NCBI RefSeq assembly: GCF_023715405.1
Contig: NZ_JAMBOC010000001.1
Span: forward strand, 434,001-498,000
Length of the DNA: 64,000 bases
Direction: 5' to 3'
From: Solibacillus isronensis
GTDB taxonomy: Bacteria; Bacillota; Bacilli; Bacillales_A; Planococcaceae
The notes beneath the pieces were generated by a model. The model saw only the letters and a program-made list of their open reading frames with translations, ran no database searches and had not been told where the DNA came from. This document shows positions 35,881 through 45,328 of this stretch, piece by piece. How positions within the stretch are numbered: the stretch's first letter is position 1; each line of letters begins with the position of its first letter. The position numbers and the translations under genes are program-made.

Positions 35881-35979
35881 TGCGATATTGCCCCTTTCTA
35901 TCTGTACTATCTATTATAAGAGATGAACTAGAGTTAGTCGAGCGAGTTTGTTAAAATGAATTAGTGGAGGCGAGAAATT

Positions 35980-36813
35980 GTGAAAAAACAATGGTATTTT
36001 ATAAATTCGGGTCCATGCAGCCCAGCCTATAATATGGCACTGGATGAAGCGTTGCTTGATTGGCATAGCCAAGGGGAAATTCCGCCGGTTATTCGTTTTT
36101 ACGAGTGGAACCCTGCAACATTATCAATCGGTTATTTCCAGCAAGTACATAAAGATATTAATTTAGAAGCTGTAAAAAAGCAAAACTTAGGTTTCGTCCG
36201 TAGACCTACAGGCGGACGTGCCGTTTTACATGACCAGGAGCTTACATATTCAGTGATTGTGACAGAGAGCTACCCAAATATGCCGGAAACCGTTACAGAG
36301 GCATATCGTGTCATTAGCGAAGGAATTTTACAAGGGTTCCGCCTTTTAGGACTGGATGCTTATTTTAGTGTGCCGGAGACGAAGGAACAACTGGATGATC
36401 TGAAGAAACCGAAAAGCGCGGTATGTTTTGATGCGCCAAGCTGGTATGAGCTAGTTGTTGAAGGGAAAAAAGTAGCCGGCAGTGCGCAAACACGTCAAAA
36501 AGGTGTAATTTTGCAGCATGGCGCTATTTTACTTGATCTGAATGAAAAACTGCTGTTATCGGTATTTAATTTTGCTACAGCTGAAGCAAAAGAAAGAATG
36601 CGAAAAAAGTTACCAGAAAAAGCAGTTGCGATGAATCAGTTTGTCGACACACCATTTACAATCGATCAATGTGTTGACGCGTTTTCTAAAGGGTTTGAAG
36701 TAGCTTTGGACATAGAACTAATTCCTTATGAATTAACAGAGCAGCAAACCCAATATGTAGAACAATTGATGGAAAATAAATATTTAACAGATGAATGGAA
36801 TTTCAAAAAATAG
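35980..36813 (+). CDS. lipM: Octanoyl-[GcvH]:protein N-octanoyltransferase LipM
   Basis: LipM transfers octanoate from acyl carrier protein to GcvH in lipoate synthesis. The 277-aa protein has the BPL/LplA fold motif [18 protein letters not shown], catalytic Cys149 ([11 protein letters not shown], Cys150 in B. subtilis) and [21 protein letters not shown]. It starts at GTG 35980 with SD TGGAGGCGAG. Its placement beside the glycine cleavage operon fits, as GcvH is its acyl acceptor. Confidence 0.94.
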   Translation: MKKQWYFINSGPCSPAYNMALDEALLDWHSQGEIPPVIRFYEWNPATLSIGYFQQVHKDINLEAVKKQNLGFVRRPTGGRAVLHDQELTYSVIVTESYPNMPETVTEAYRVISEGILQGFRLLGLDAYFSVPETKEQLDDLKKPKSAVCFDAPSWYELVVEGKKVAGSAQTRQKGVILQHGAILLDLNEKLLLSVFNFATAEAKERMRKKLPEKAVAMNQFVDTPFTIDQCVDAFSKGFEVALDIELIPYELTEQQTQYVEQLMENKYLTDEWNFKK

Positions 36814-36957
36814 ATTGCGAACGTGTGTTTTTATTTTTTGTAAAAAAATTTTTATACCCGAAACGTTGATATAGATGGATTTAACAAAAAGAAAAAAAAA
36901 TCAACCCCTTGTTTGAAAAAAAGATTTATTGTAATCTTTTTTAAGTGTAATTATATA

Positions 36958-37008
36958 ACCCAACATATAGAATGATATTTAAGAAATTAGCACAATATAT
37001 GGTATAAA
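36958..37008 (+). promoter_or_regulatory. Tandem NrdR-like boxes and -10 region of nrdJ
   Basis: Two 16-nt sites (36958-36973 and 36990-37005) match the NrdR box pattern ACACAATATATTGTGT at about 11 and 13 of 16 positions. They are 32 bp apart, about three helical turns, the classical spacing. The second overlaps TATAAA (37003-37008). NrdR represses ribonucleotide reductase genes when dATP is high. I see no cobalamin riboswitch here. Confidence 0.6.
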
Positions 37009-37076
37009 ATGTGTTTAGTTTACATTCGTGAAGGGAAACTTAAAATTATTAAATCGTCCAAAGGGGGGCTTACGCG

Positions 37077-39644
37077 GTGGCAAGTGTTTTAGAGCAATCC
37101 ATCCAAGTCAATCAGTTAAATCAAGATATTGAGCAATTTCCTCAAGTGCACCCGATTACACCGGACATGCATATTACGCATAAAGGTGTATCACGTCTTG
37201 TTATGATTGACCGTTATTCTTTTAAAGATACGGAAAAGAAAACATTAAAAACAGGGGATTTTGTTGTTTTGACAGTGAAACAGGATCCGAAATTCCCGGC
37301 ACGTGGACTTGGCATTATTCATTCGATTAATCCGGAAAAGAATACCGCTCTTATTAAAATTGATGAAGATTACCGTCATGTATTGGAAGGCGAAGAACAA
37401 GAGACGGGTATTATTGAACGCTCATTGGATATTATTGAAAAGCCGCTCGAAATTTTTTATGAGCAAATTGCAAAACGTAATGCAACAGGTTTAGCTTCAG
37501 TTGAGAAAACAGAAGAAAAGCGCAAAGAATGGTTCGGAAAGTTTTACGAAGAGCTTGTGTCGATGAACTTTATCCCTGCAGGACGAGTAATTTACGGGGC
37601 AGGTTCAGAAACTGAAGTAACATTCTTCAACTGTTATGTAATGCCATTTGTAGCCGATTCCCGTGAAGGCATCAGTGATCACCGCAAGCAAGTAATGGAA
37701 ATTATGAGCCGTGGTGGTGGTGTTGGTACGAACGGTTCGACACTTCGCCCGCGTAACACATTGGCGCGCGGTGTAAACGGTAAATCTAGCGGATCAGTAA
37801 GCTGGCTTGATGATATTGCCAAGCTGACACATCTTGTTGAGCAAGGTGGATCGAGACGCGGCGCTCAAATGATTATGCTGGCAGATTGGCATCCGGATAT
37901 TGTGGAGTTTATCATTTCCAAAATGCAAAATCCGCGTATTCTGCGTTATCTGATCGAGAATACAGCAGATGAATCAATTATTCGTCTAGCAAAAGAAAAA
38001 TTAAAATTCAAGCCTTTAACACAGCAGGAAGATGCGATGTATCAAGGTATTGTGAACTATAAAAATATTGAAGGTTTCGGCGGATTTAACGAAGCGATTA
38101 TTCGTGACGCTGAAACGAAGCTACGCGATGGCGGAACGTATTCAGTCCATAATCCGGATTTCCTGACAGGTGCAAACATTTCGGTTACATTAACGAAAGA
38201 GTTTATGGATGCTGTAGAAAACGATCAGGACTTCGAATTACGCTTCCCGGATGTAGAAAACTATACTCCGGCACAAATGCTGGATTACAACGAAAAGTGG
38301 CATGAAGTTGGCGATGTTCGCGAATGGGAGAAACTTGGTTATCCAGTTCGTACGTATCGTACAATCAAAGCAAAAGAACTTTGGAATTTAATCAATGTCT
38401 GCGCAACATATGCGGCAGAACCTGGTATCTTCTTCATTGATAACGCAAACGACATGACAAATGCAAAAGCTTACGGTCAGAAAGTTGTTGCGACAAATCC
38501 GTGCGGAGAACAACCACTCGCACCATATTCCGTTTGTAACTTGGCTGCTGTTAACTTGGCGAAGTTTGCAAACAAAGAAACGAAAACAGTTGATTTTGAT
38601 GCGTTACGCAAAACGGTAAAAGTTGGCGTACGTATGCAGGATAATGTAATTGATGCAACACCGTACTTCCTGGAAGAAAACAAAAAGCAGGCACTAGGTG
38701 AACGCCGAGTTGGTCTTGGTGTAATGGGGCTTGCCGATTTGTTGATTTACTGTGAGAAAGAGTACGGTTCTGAAGAGGGCAATGCACTAGTTGATGAAAT
38801 CTTCAAGACGATTGCGGTTGCAGCGTATGAAGAGTCGGTTGAACTGGCAACAGAGCGCGGCAGTTTCCCGTTCCTTGAAGGACAAACAGAAGCTGAAACA
38901 ACACGTTTACGTGAAGCATTCATTAACACAGGCTTCATGAAAAAAATGCCGCAGCATATTCGCGAAAATATTGTGGCAAACGGTATTCGTAACTCGCATT
39001 TATTGACGGTTGCACCTACGGGATCTACAGGTACAATGGTCGGAGTTGCAACAGGGCTTGAACCTTACTTCAGCTTCACTTACTACCGTTCAGGTCGTCT
39101 AGGGAAGTTTATTGAAGTAAAAGCTGAGATAGTAAAAGAGTATTTAGATGCGAACCCGGGTGTGGATGAAAATAATTTACCGGACTGGTTCAAATCATCA
39201 ATGGAGCTTTCTGCTGAAGCACATGCAGATGTTCAATGTATCATTCAAAACTGGATTGATTCATCCATTTCAAAAACAGTAAACGCACCTAAAGGCTATG
39301 GCGTAGAGCAAGTACAAAAAGTGTACGAGCGTCTATACCGCGGCGGTGCTAAAGGCGGTACCGTGTATGTCGATGGATCTCGTGATACACAAGTACTGAC
39401 TTTAAAAGCTGAAGAAGCCAATTCAGATGAGCAATTAGAGTTTGAAGAATTAAAACAAACAGAAGACCAAGTGAAACGTCAGGTTGTATTAGTAGATACA
39501 ATTAAGCCGTTAACAGATACAGATGTGACAATTGGTTCGGAAGTTGGCAATACATGCCCGGTTTGCCGTCAAGGTACGGTAGAAGAAATGGGCGGCTGCA
39601 ACACATGTACAAACTGTGGTGCACAGCTGAAATGCGGTTTATAA
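37077..39644 (+). CDS. nrdJ: Vitamin B12-dependent (class II) ribonucleotide reductase
   Basis: This adenosylcobalamin-dependent enzyme reduces ribonucleotides to deoxyribonucleotides without an oxygen-dependent radical subunit. The 855-aa protein has the ten-stranded barrel with FFNCYVMP (redox Cys), the thiyl-radical region NPCGEQPLAPYSVCNLAAVNL, TVAPTGSTGTMVGVATGLEP (C-terminal active-site loop), and a C-terminal zinc-ribbon-like CPVC...CNTCTNC and final CGL. It starts at GTG 37077 with SD AAAGGGGGG. It is monocistronic with a terminator. It would make growth depend on B12 unless another RNR exists elsewhere. Confidence 0.95.
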   Translation: MASVLEQSIQVNQLNQDIEQFPQVHPITPDMHITHKGVSRLVMIDRYSFKDTEKKTLKTGDFVVLTVKQDPKFPARGLGIIHSINPEKNTALIKIDEDYRHVLEGEEQETGIIERSLDIIEKPLEIFYEQIAKRNATGLASVEKTEEKRKEWFGKFYEELVSMNFIPAGRVIYGAGSETEVTFFNCYVMPFVADSREGISDHRKQVMEIMSRGGGVGTNGSTLRPRNTLARGVNGKSSGSVSWLDDIAKLTHLVEQGGSRRGAQMIMLADWHPDIVEFIISKMQNPRILRYLIENTADESIIRLAKEKLKFKPLTQQEDAMYQGIVNYKNIEGFGGFNEAIIRDAETKLRDGGTYSVHNPDFLTGANISVTLTKEFMDAVENDQDFELRFPDVENYTPAQMLDYNEKWHEVGDVREWEKLGYPVRTYRTIKAKELWNLINVCATYAAEPGIFFIDNANDMTNAKAYGQKVVATNPCGEQPLAPYSVCNLAAVNLAKFANKETKTVDFDALRKTVKVGVRMQDNVIDATPYFLEENKKQALGERRVGLGVMGLADLLIYCEKEYGSEEGNALVDEIFKTIAVAAYEESVELATERGSFPFLEGQTEAETTRLREAFINTGFMKKMPQHIRENIVANGIRNSHLLTVAPTGSTGTMVGVATGLEPYFSFTYYRSGRLGKFIEVKAEIVKEYLDANPGVDENNLPDWFKSSMELSAEAHADVQCIIQNWIDSSISKTVNAPKGYGVEQVQKVYERLYRGGAKGGTVYVDGSRDTQVLTLKAEEANSDEQLEFEELKQTEDQVKRQVVLVDTIKPLTDTDVTIGSEVGNTCPVCRQGTVEEMGGCNTCTNCGAQLKCGL

Positions 39645-39651
39645 AATAAAG

Positions 39652-39685
39652 AAAACGCAACTCATATAATATGGGTTGCGTTTTT
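39652..39685 (+). terminator. Intrinsic terminator after nrdJ
   Basis: AACGCAACTCAT pairs with ATGGGTTGCGTT (one G-T pair) followed by a T tract. Confidence 0.88.
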
Positions 39686-39710
39686 GCTTTTTAAAGTAAG
39701 ACTTATCTTT

Positions 39711-40487
39711 TTAAAAATGTAATCGGCCGGTAGCAGGACTTACTAATGGCCATGCGCGAACATCGATTTTTTTAGAAAAATGCAGAATCGGCTGATCGTT
39801 TACCACAATAATCCCTTGTTTGGACAGAGTTGTATTAAGGGTGATTTCACCTTCTGCTTCCTGTAAAATCCATGGGTGGTGCAAAATATCACAGCGCACC
39901 GGGACACCTGCAGTATTTAATGTGTAGAAACAGTAACGCTCGGTAATCCATTCCTCAAAGGTCCCTTTTATCGCAAGGAACGGTTCAGAAACGGGTTTAT
40001 AACGGGCTGCGAAATCAATGTCTGATTGATCGCGTCTTTTACTTTCAAACAATACTGTATCGCCAAAGTTTTTAATATCCATCTTAGCGTAATGATACGG
40101 TAAATGGAAAAATGTCCTGGCCCCTTTTACAGCCGGCCAATTATCCGCATCCAAACTGAAAAAGTATACGCCCGGTTTTCCGTCAATCGTTACATAGGTG
40201 CGCACATTAAGTTCCGGAAATTCGTCGGTACCTGGAACTGGCGGCAATCCCCGAAGTCTCACACCAGACATGCGAAACGGAACAACCCCAACCCAGCACA
40301 CACCGTCGTACGTATCCAGTTCCAACGCATTTGGAACTAACTTCCGCAAAACCTCGTATTTAACCGGATAATGGGCGAATAATAAATCACTCCACGTTTG
40401 TTTCATCCCCCAAGGCAAATTAGGCAGCGGCCAAGGACGATGACTGTCATCCCATTTGTTTTCTTGTATGTATAGGAGTTCCACCAT
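39711..40487 (-). CDS. DUF2071 (YqjF family) protein
   Basis: A 258-aa soluble protein with the YqjF family pattern: WSDLLFAHYPVKYEVLRKLVP, YDGVCWVGVVPFRMSGVRLRGLP, FPELNVRTYV and GVYFFSLDADN. The fold resembles acetoacetate decarboxylase-like proteins, and biochemical function is unknown. SD AAGGAAGTGA lies upstream. It is followed on the same strand, in the upstream direction, by the prolyl hydroxylase gene with 55 nt between them. Confidence 0.9.
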   Translation of the reverse strand: MVELLYIQENKWDDSHRPWPLPNLPWGMKQTWSDLLFAHYPVKYEVLRKLVPNALELDTYDGVCWVGVVPFRMSGVRLRGLPPVPGTDEFPELNVRTYVTIDGKPGVYFFSLDADNWPAVKGARTFFHLPYHYAKMDIKNFGDTVLFESKRRDQSDIDFAARYKPVSEPFLAIKGTFEEWITERYCFYTLNTAGVPVRCDILHHPWILQEAEGEITLNTTLSKQGIIVVNDQPILHFSKKIDVRAWPLVSPATGRLHF

Positions 40488-40542
40488 AGTTAGTCACTTC
40501 CTTCACATCTATCATATTTTATATAAATCCTTTTGAAAAGGA

Positions 40543-41178
40543 TTAAAAACGTTCGCGGATTTGCTTTTTCCGCATCCATTGGGTAGCAACCCATTTCTCG
40601 CCTCGTATTACTGGCTCACCGCTATGTAGGGTAAGTTCATTTAATTTTTGATCGTTGTAGAAATATTCAAAGTAAATAGCTGAACCCCTCTCCGGTACAG
40701 TTAGGATACCCAGATTAGGAAACGTTGTAACGCCTCCTTCTTCAACATTATTTAAGTAGACTACTAACGTGCTAATGCGATTATTACTGCTTGAAGGGTG
40801 ATTTGGACCGAAAAAATCAAAGTGTGCCTTAAATTCCTGACCGGGTTCGTAATGTAAAACTTGTAGACCCTCGGCATGTTCGATTGGAAGATGCATCAGG
40901 CTGCTAATCCGCTTTTCGATTTCTGAAATAAGCGGATTTTCATTTTCCTCAAAAAACATACCACTGCTCGTACGAATCGGACTTACTTCTTTTTTTGCTA
41001 ATTTGGATCTTTCCAAACGCGAAGAAGCACAATCGATTATATTCTGACATTCTTCATCACTTAAAACATTCGAAAACTTTACAATGAGCGGCTCTTCATG
41101 AAGAACTTCTCCTGTTATCGTACGGTTGTCAATTGAATAAACAGATTGAATAGGTAAAATCGAAATTTCTGTTGTCAT
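40543..41178 (-). CDS. Prolyl 4-hydroxylase-like 2-oxoglutarate/Fe(II) dioxygenase
   Basis: A 211-aa double-stranded beta-helix dioxygenase. The iron ligands are in HFDFFGPN (HxD) and LTLHSGEPV (distal His), with the 2-oxoglutarate-binding Lys in GEKWVATQW. The N-terminal part EEPLIVKFSNVLSDEECQNII and SRLERSK matches bacterial P4H proteins that hydroxylate prolyl residues. Its target protein is unknown; in Bacillus relatives collagen-like proteins and EF-Tu have been proposed. SD AAGGA precedes the start. Confidence 0.9.
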   Translation of the reverse strand: MTTEISILPIQSVYSIDNRTITGEVLHEEPLIVKFSNVLSDEECQNIIDCASSRLERSKLAKKEVSPIRTSSGMFFEENENPLISEIEKRISSLMHLPIEHAEGLQVLHYEPGQEFKAHFDFFGPNHPSSSNNRISTLVVYLNNVEEGGVTTFPNLGILTVPERGSAIYFEYFYNDQKLNELTLHSGEPVIRGEKWVATQWMRKKQIRERF

Positions 41179-41276
41179 ATGTTATATCCTTCCGCAATTC
41201 CTTCAAAGTTAGTACAAAAACATTACTCTAACTCTTTTATGTAGGTTAAGAATGTATTTCTACTCCAATACATATT

Positions 41277-41303
41277 ATACCATTTAATTGAATTTAATGG
41301 TAT
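41277..41303. promoter_or_regulatory. Operator-like palindrome between divergent genes
   Basis: ATACCATT (41277-41284) and AATGGTAT (41296-41303) form an 8-bp dyad around an AT-rich centre that is itself nearly palindromic. It lies in the 313-base gap between the divergent P4H and VOC genes. The same gap holds a smaller CCTAA/TTAGG repeat (about 41347-41365) and a GCTAGT/ACTAGC pair, and no gene that I can support. Confidence 0.35.
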
Positions 41304-41491
41304 TTAAGTAATGGGTTAATAATAAAAAAAATTGGTGGCTGATTCCTAAGTGCTAGTATTTAGGAAATTCAACTAGCATTTAAGGAGGATAAGAAAAAGT
41401 TATGGATTTACATAAATAACCTATCATTTTGTTTATGTCATATTTGAAGTAAGGTAATGGAAGAAGAGGAAGCTATGGAGGAGGAAAGCGA

Positions 41492-41854
41492 ATGATTACT
41501 GGATTACACCATGCACAAATAACAATTCCCCAAGGTACGGAGGAAGCAGGGAAAGATTTTTATTGCAAAATTTTAGGTTTAAATGAAATTTCAAAACCTT
41601 CTGTACTGAAGGGGCGAGGAGGATTTTGGCTGCAAGTAGGAAGCCTGGAAGTACATGTAGGGACAGAAGATGGCTTTAATCGGTTTACAACTAAAGCGCA
41701 CCTCGCCTACGAAGTTGAGGATATTACCTATTGGAGAGAAGTATTGATGGAAAATGAAATTGAGATTTTGGACTCCGTACCCATTCCTAATTATGAACGT
41801 TTTGAGTTTAGAGACCCTTTTGGAAATAGAGTGGAGATGATTCAACCAGTTTAA
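41492..41854 (+). CDS. VOC family (glyoxalase/bleomycin resistance-like) protein
   Basis: A 120-aa protein of the vicinal oxygen chelate fold: LHHAQITIPQGTEEAGKDFYCKILGL (first metal His), a central HVGTEDGF and AHLAYEV, and the ending YERFEFRDPFGNRVEMIQPV with the metal Glu. Function may be a lyase, dioxygenase or drug-binding protein. SD GGAGGAGG lies directly upstream. It is a single gene, convergent with a small membrane protein gene. Confidence 0.9.
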   Translation: MITGLHHAQITIPQGTEEAGKDFYCKILGLNEISKPSVLKGRGGFWLQVGSLEVHVGTEDGFNRFTTKAHLAYEVEDITYWREVLMENEIEILDSVPIPNYERFEFRDPFGNRVEMIQPV

Positions 41855-41855
41855 T

Positions 41856-42005
41856 CTATTCCAGTTTATTATTTTTATTCTCATCAGCTTTTGATAATAG
41901 CTCAATAATTTCTTTGTTCTGTGATCGTATATCTTTTAGGATTCTTTCAATTGCCAATGCGGTAAAGGTAATGATGATTAGTAGTGCGAAAATTAAAAAG
42001 CCCAC
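41856..42005 (-). CDS. Small single-span membrane protein, 49 aa
   Basis: The frame starts at GTG 42005 with a perfect SD (GGAGGT) 7 nt upstream and ends 1 nt past the convergent VOC gene. The product (MGFLIFALLIIITFTALAIE, then RILKDIRSQN and further charged residues) has one N-terminal transmembrane helix followed by a charged, coiled-coil-like cytoplasmic tail. This is common for small Bacillales membrane proteins. Function is unknown. Confidence 0.7.
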   Translation of the reverse strand: MGFLIFALLIIITFTALAIERILKDIRSQNKEIIELLSKADENKNNKLE

Positions 42006-42189
42006 AAAAATACCTCCATTCAAATTAGTATTACATCTATTATACTAATATTAAAAAGAATAGTTAATTATTTCTAAAAACCTCCACCTAAATAATGATG
42101 GTAAATTTACCGGAAATCGCGTATCATTGTAAGGTAGTTTTAAACTATCAGGTATATCCTGCAAATATATTGAATGATAGGTGAAAAAA

Positions 42190-43143
42190 ATGAATTATCA
42201 AGTATTATTGTATTATCATTACACAACGATTGAAAATCCGGCTGCTTTTTCAGAAGAGCATTTAGCTGCATGTAAGGAAATTGGATTAAAAGGTCGTATT
42301 TTAGTTGCCCGTGAAGGGATTAACGGTACGGTTTCAGGTACGATTGAGCAAACACAAAGCTATATCGATATGATGGAAGCACATCCATTATTCAAAGGGA
42401 TTGTTTTCAAAATTGATCCAGCAGAAGGCCATGCGTTCAAAAAAATGCATGTACGTCCACGTCCTGAGCTTGTGCACTTAGGCTTGGAAGAAGATGTGAA
42501 CCCGCATGAATTAACAGGTCGCTATTTATCTCCGGAGCAATTCCTGGAAGAAATGCAAGATGAAAACACAGTCGTACTCGATGTACGAAACACATATGAA
42601 TATGATGTCGGTCACTTCCGCGGAGCAATTCGTCCAGAAGTAAAGAATTTCCGTGATACACCGCAATGGGTACGTGAAAACCGTGAATTATTCGAAGGTA
42701 AAAATGTATTAACATATTGTACAGGCGGAATCCGCTGTGAGAAATTCTCAGGTTGGATGAAGCGAGAAGGTTTTGGTGATGTTGGTCAATTACATGGCGG
42801 CGTTGCAACATACGGTAAAGATCCGGTTGCTAAAGGTCAGCTATGGGATGGTCAAATGTACGTATTCGATGAGCGTCTGACAGTGCCAATCAACCAGGTA
42901 GAACACGTGATTGTTGGACGTGACCACTTTGATGGAACACCATGTGAACGCTATATTAATTGTGCTAACCCTGAATGTAATGAGCAAATCATTGCATCAG
43001 AGGAAAACGAAGCGAAGCATTTAGGTGGCTGTACAATCGAATGTACGAAACATGAACGCAATCGTTATATCGTCCGTCATAACCTAACGGAAGAGCAAGT
43101 ACAGCAAGCGATTGAATTATTAGAAGCTGAAGCTACAGTATAA
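42190..43143 (+). CDS. trhO: tRNA uridine(34) hydroxylase TrhO (rhodanese family, YbfQ/YceA)
   Basis: TrhO makes 5-hydroxyuridine at position 34 of several tRNAs with molecular oxygen. The 317-aa protein has an N-terminal acylphosphatase-like domain ([28 protein letters not shown]) and a rhodanese domain with the conserved [16 protein letters not shown]-terminal Cys-rich segment follows ([15 protein letters not shown]) that may bind metal. SD AGGTGA selects ATG 42190 over the GTG at 42181. Confidence 0.93.
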   Translation: MNYQVLLYYHYTTIENPAAFSEEHLAACKEIGLKGRILVAREGINGTVSGTIEQTQSYIDMMEAHPLFKGIVFKIDPAEGHAFKKMHVRPRPELVHLGLEEDVNPHELTGRYLSPEQFLEEMQDENTVVLDVRNTYEYDVGHFRGAIRPEVKNFRDTPQWVRENRELFEGKNVLTYCTGGIRCEKFSGWMKREGFGDVGQLHGGVATYGKDPVAKGQLWDGQMYVFDERLTVPINQVEHVIVGRDHFDGTPCERYINCANPECNEQIIASEENEAKHLGGCTIECTKHERNRYIVRHNLTEEQVQQAIELLEAEATV

Positions 43144-43151
43144 TAGATTTT

Positions 43152-43188
43152 AAATGCATCTCTTTATAGGGATGCATTTTTCTTTTTT
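43152..43188 (+). terminator. Intrinsic terminator after trhO
   Basis: AAATGCATC pairs with GATGCATTT across an 8-10-nt loop, followed by T-rich sequence. Confidence 0.85.
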
Positions 43189-43437
43189 GTAAACAAAACA
43201 CCCTTTTGTAAATGTAATGTAAATAGATTTTTCTAAATATTCATTGCAAATTGTCTGTTTTCTGTATTTCTTACATTGTTCAATAAAGATTTGAACATAA
43301 TATCGACATATTTCCTTTTCTTTTATAAATTAATTATTTAATTCCTCATAATAATTCCCTCTAACTTGTTAAAAAATCTCATAAATATTTACAATTCAGC
43401 CCTATTATTTTAAATTTTCAGATTTAATTGAATAATT

Positions 43438-43496
43438 TTACATAATAAAAAGATCGTTTCTTCATAATTTACATAAGGTTTACATGTTTAATACAT
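43438..43496 (+). promoter_or_regulatory. Pho-box-like direct repeats upstream of pstS
   Basis: TTACAT occurs at 43438-43443, 43469-43474 and 43480-43485, and ATACAT at 43491-43496. The last three are on an exact 11-bp period, the pattern of PhoP binding sites (TT-A/C/T-ACA repeats, about 5-nt spacers). PhoP activates pst under phosphate starvation in B. subtilis. The remainder of the 420-base AT-rich gap (43144-43563), apart from the trhO terminator, shows no gene. Confidence 0.6.
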
Positions 43497-43563
43497 GATA
43501 TTAATTTTATGAATGTATTGTTAAAGCAGGTAGAAAACATTCATGTTGATGGAGGATTGAAGT

Positions 43564-44391
43564 ATGTTGAAAAAAACACGTTACTTCATTGGGTTAACAA
43601 TTCTAATGGTAGTATTAGCAGCTTGCAGTAATGAAGATTCTACGGAGTCCTCTTCTGGCGGAGACTTAGTAACGATTTCAGGTTCTACATCAGTTGGACC
43701 TTTAGCAGAGAAATTAGCAGCAAAATATGAAGAAACAGAAGACGTTAAAATTGAAATAAATCAAATCGGTTCATCAGCAGGGATTACAAATGCGATCAAC
43801 GATGTCTCACAAATCGGAATGTCGTCTCGTGATCTGAAGCAGGAAGAAATCGAATCCGGTATTCAAGAGTTGGTTATTGCTTATGACGGGATTGTAGTTG
43901 TTGCACATCCATCAAACCCAGTTAAGGATTTAACGATGGAGCAAGTAAAACAAATCTTCACAGGGGAAATCACTAACTGGAAAGAAGTTGGCGGAAAAGA
44001 TATGGAAATCGTCGTTGTTTCACGTGAGGACGGATCTGGTTCACGTGATGCATTCCAGGAAATCGTCGGCTATGAATCTGGACAACTGATTCGTAATGCA
44101 ATCGTAGCAAGCGGAAACGGAAATATTAAAACAACGGTTGCGATGAACAAACATGCGATAGGATTCATCTCATTCGAATATATCGATGAAACAGTTTCAG
44201 CGATGGACATTAATGGCGTTAAGGCAGAAGCGGGCAATGTATTGGATGGCAACTATAAATTATCTCGTCCATTCCTATTTGTTTATAAAGAGAGCGTTCC
44301 GGAAGCAGCATCAAAGTTTATGGAATTCATTTTAACTGCTGATGGACAAAAGATTGTGGAAGAAGCAGGAGCGATTCCATTAACGAAATAA
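43564..44391 (+). CDS. pstS: Phosphate ABC transporter substrate-binding lipoprotein
   Basis: PstS captures orthophosphate outside the membrane. The 275-aa precursor has a lipoprotein signal peptide with lipobox VLAAC (Cys about residue 21), a Ser/Gly-rich linker, then ISGSTSVGPLAEKLA, IGMSSRDLK and SREDGSGSRDAFQ, which form the phosphate-binding loops. SD GATGGAGGA lies upstream. First gene of pstSCAB-phoU. Confidence 0.95.
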   Translation: MLKKTRYFIGLTILMVVLAACSNEDSTESSSGGDLVTISGSTSVGPLAEKLAAKYEETEDVKIEINQIGSSAGITNAINDVSQIGMSSRDLKQEEIESGIQELVIAYDGIVVVAHPSNPVKDLTMEQVKQIFTGEITNWKEVGGKDMEIVVVSREDGSGSRDAFQEIVGYESGQLIRNAIVASGNGNIKTTVAMNKHAIGFISFEYIDETVSAMDINGVKAEAGNVLDGNYKLSRPFLFVYKESVPEAASKFMEFILTADGQKIVEEAGAIPLTK

Positions 44392-44412
44392 TTAGTGCTG
44401 GAGGATAAATTT

Positions 44413-45327
44413 GTGAACACACAAAACAGAAACGAAGTAGAACAGCAAATAAGCAAAGGCAATAAGCGAAAATACTTTTTAGAAAGCTTATCATCGAAAC
44501 TATTTTTAGCATGTGCGCTTCTTTCAGTAGTGAGCTTACTACTAATTGTAGGATTCGTATTTTATAAAGGGGCAAACCCATTCGTAACAGGCGGCTATAG
44601 CTTCTTCGACTTCCTTTTTGGCAGTGATTGGGTACCATCAGAAGATAAATTCGGTATTTTCCCGATGATTGTTGCATCGATTTACGCAACGATCGGAGCA
44701 CTTGTAATCGGGGTACCAATCGGATTATTAACAGCGATTTTCTTGGCGGAGATTGCACCGAAATCCGTAGCTAAAATCGTATCTCCGGCAATTCAGCTAT
44801 TGGCCGGTATTCCATCAGTATTATACGGGGTATTCGGTTTAGCGATTATCGTTCCATTTTTACAGGACAATCTTGGATTAGCACGCGGACAAAGTTTAAT
44901 CGCGGTCATTTTAGTATTGGCGATTATGATGTTACCGACAATTGTAACAGTTGCTGAAACAGCGATTCGTGCAGTGCCGAAAACATATCGAGAAGGTTCA
45001 CTTGCTTTAGGTGTTTCCCAAATCGGGACAATCTTTAAAGTTGTTGTACCGGCTGCGAAGTCAGGTATTATGGCAGCAATCGTTCTTGGATTAGGGCGTG
45101 CATTGGGTGAAACGATGGCCGTCATTTTAGTTGCAGGTAACTCACTGATTATCCCGACAAGCCTGACAGACAGTGTACGTCCATTGACGACAAATATTGC
45201 ACTTGAAATGGGCTATGCAGCAGGAACACATCAGGAAATGCTGTTTGCAACAGGGATTGTGTTATTCTCATTCATCTTAATTTTAAACTTTGTATTAGCA
45301 CGTATTACAGCGAAGGGAGCTCAGTAA
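44413..45327 (+). CDS. pstC: Phosphate ABC transporter permease PstC
   Basis: An integral membrane permease (304 aa, about six helices) forming the channel with PstA. It has the binding-protein-dependent transport motif [30 protein letters not shown] with the EAA-like loop. The frame is open from GTG 44395, but SD TGGAGGATA at 44399-44407 lies inside that extension, so GTG 44413 is the likely start. Confidence 0.94.
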   Translation: MNTQNRNEVEQQISKGNKRKYFLESLSSKLFLACALLSVVSLLLIVGFVFYKGANPFVTGGYSFFDFLFGSDWVPSEDKFGIFPMIVASIYATIGALVIGVPIGLLTAIFLAEIAPKSVAKIVSPAIQLLAGIPSVLYGVFGLAIIVPFLQDNLGLARGQSLIAVILVLAIMMLPTIVTVAETAIRAVPKTYREGSLALGVSQIGTIFKVVVPAAKSGIMAAIVLGLGRALGETMAVILVAGNSLIIPTSLTDSVRPLTTNIALEMGYAAGTHQEMLFATGIVLFSFILILNFVLARITAKGAQ

Positions 45328-45328
45328 C

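Noticed and set aside
36814..37076. Cobalamin riboswitch before nrdJ
   Set aside because: None of the conserved B12-box sequence (GCCACTG-like) is visible; the gap is AT-rich with NrdR-like boxes instead.
43199..43216. Additional Pho-box repeats on the minus strand near the trhO terminator
   Set aside because: Only TTTACATTACAT spacing of 6 is seen, not the 11-bp period; too weak and far from pstS.
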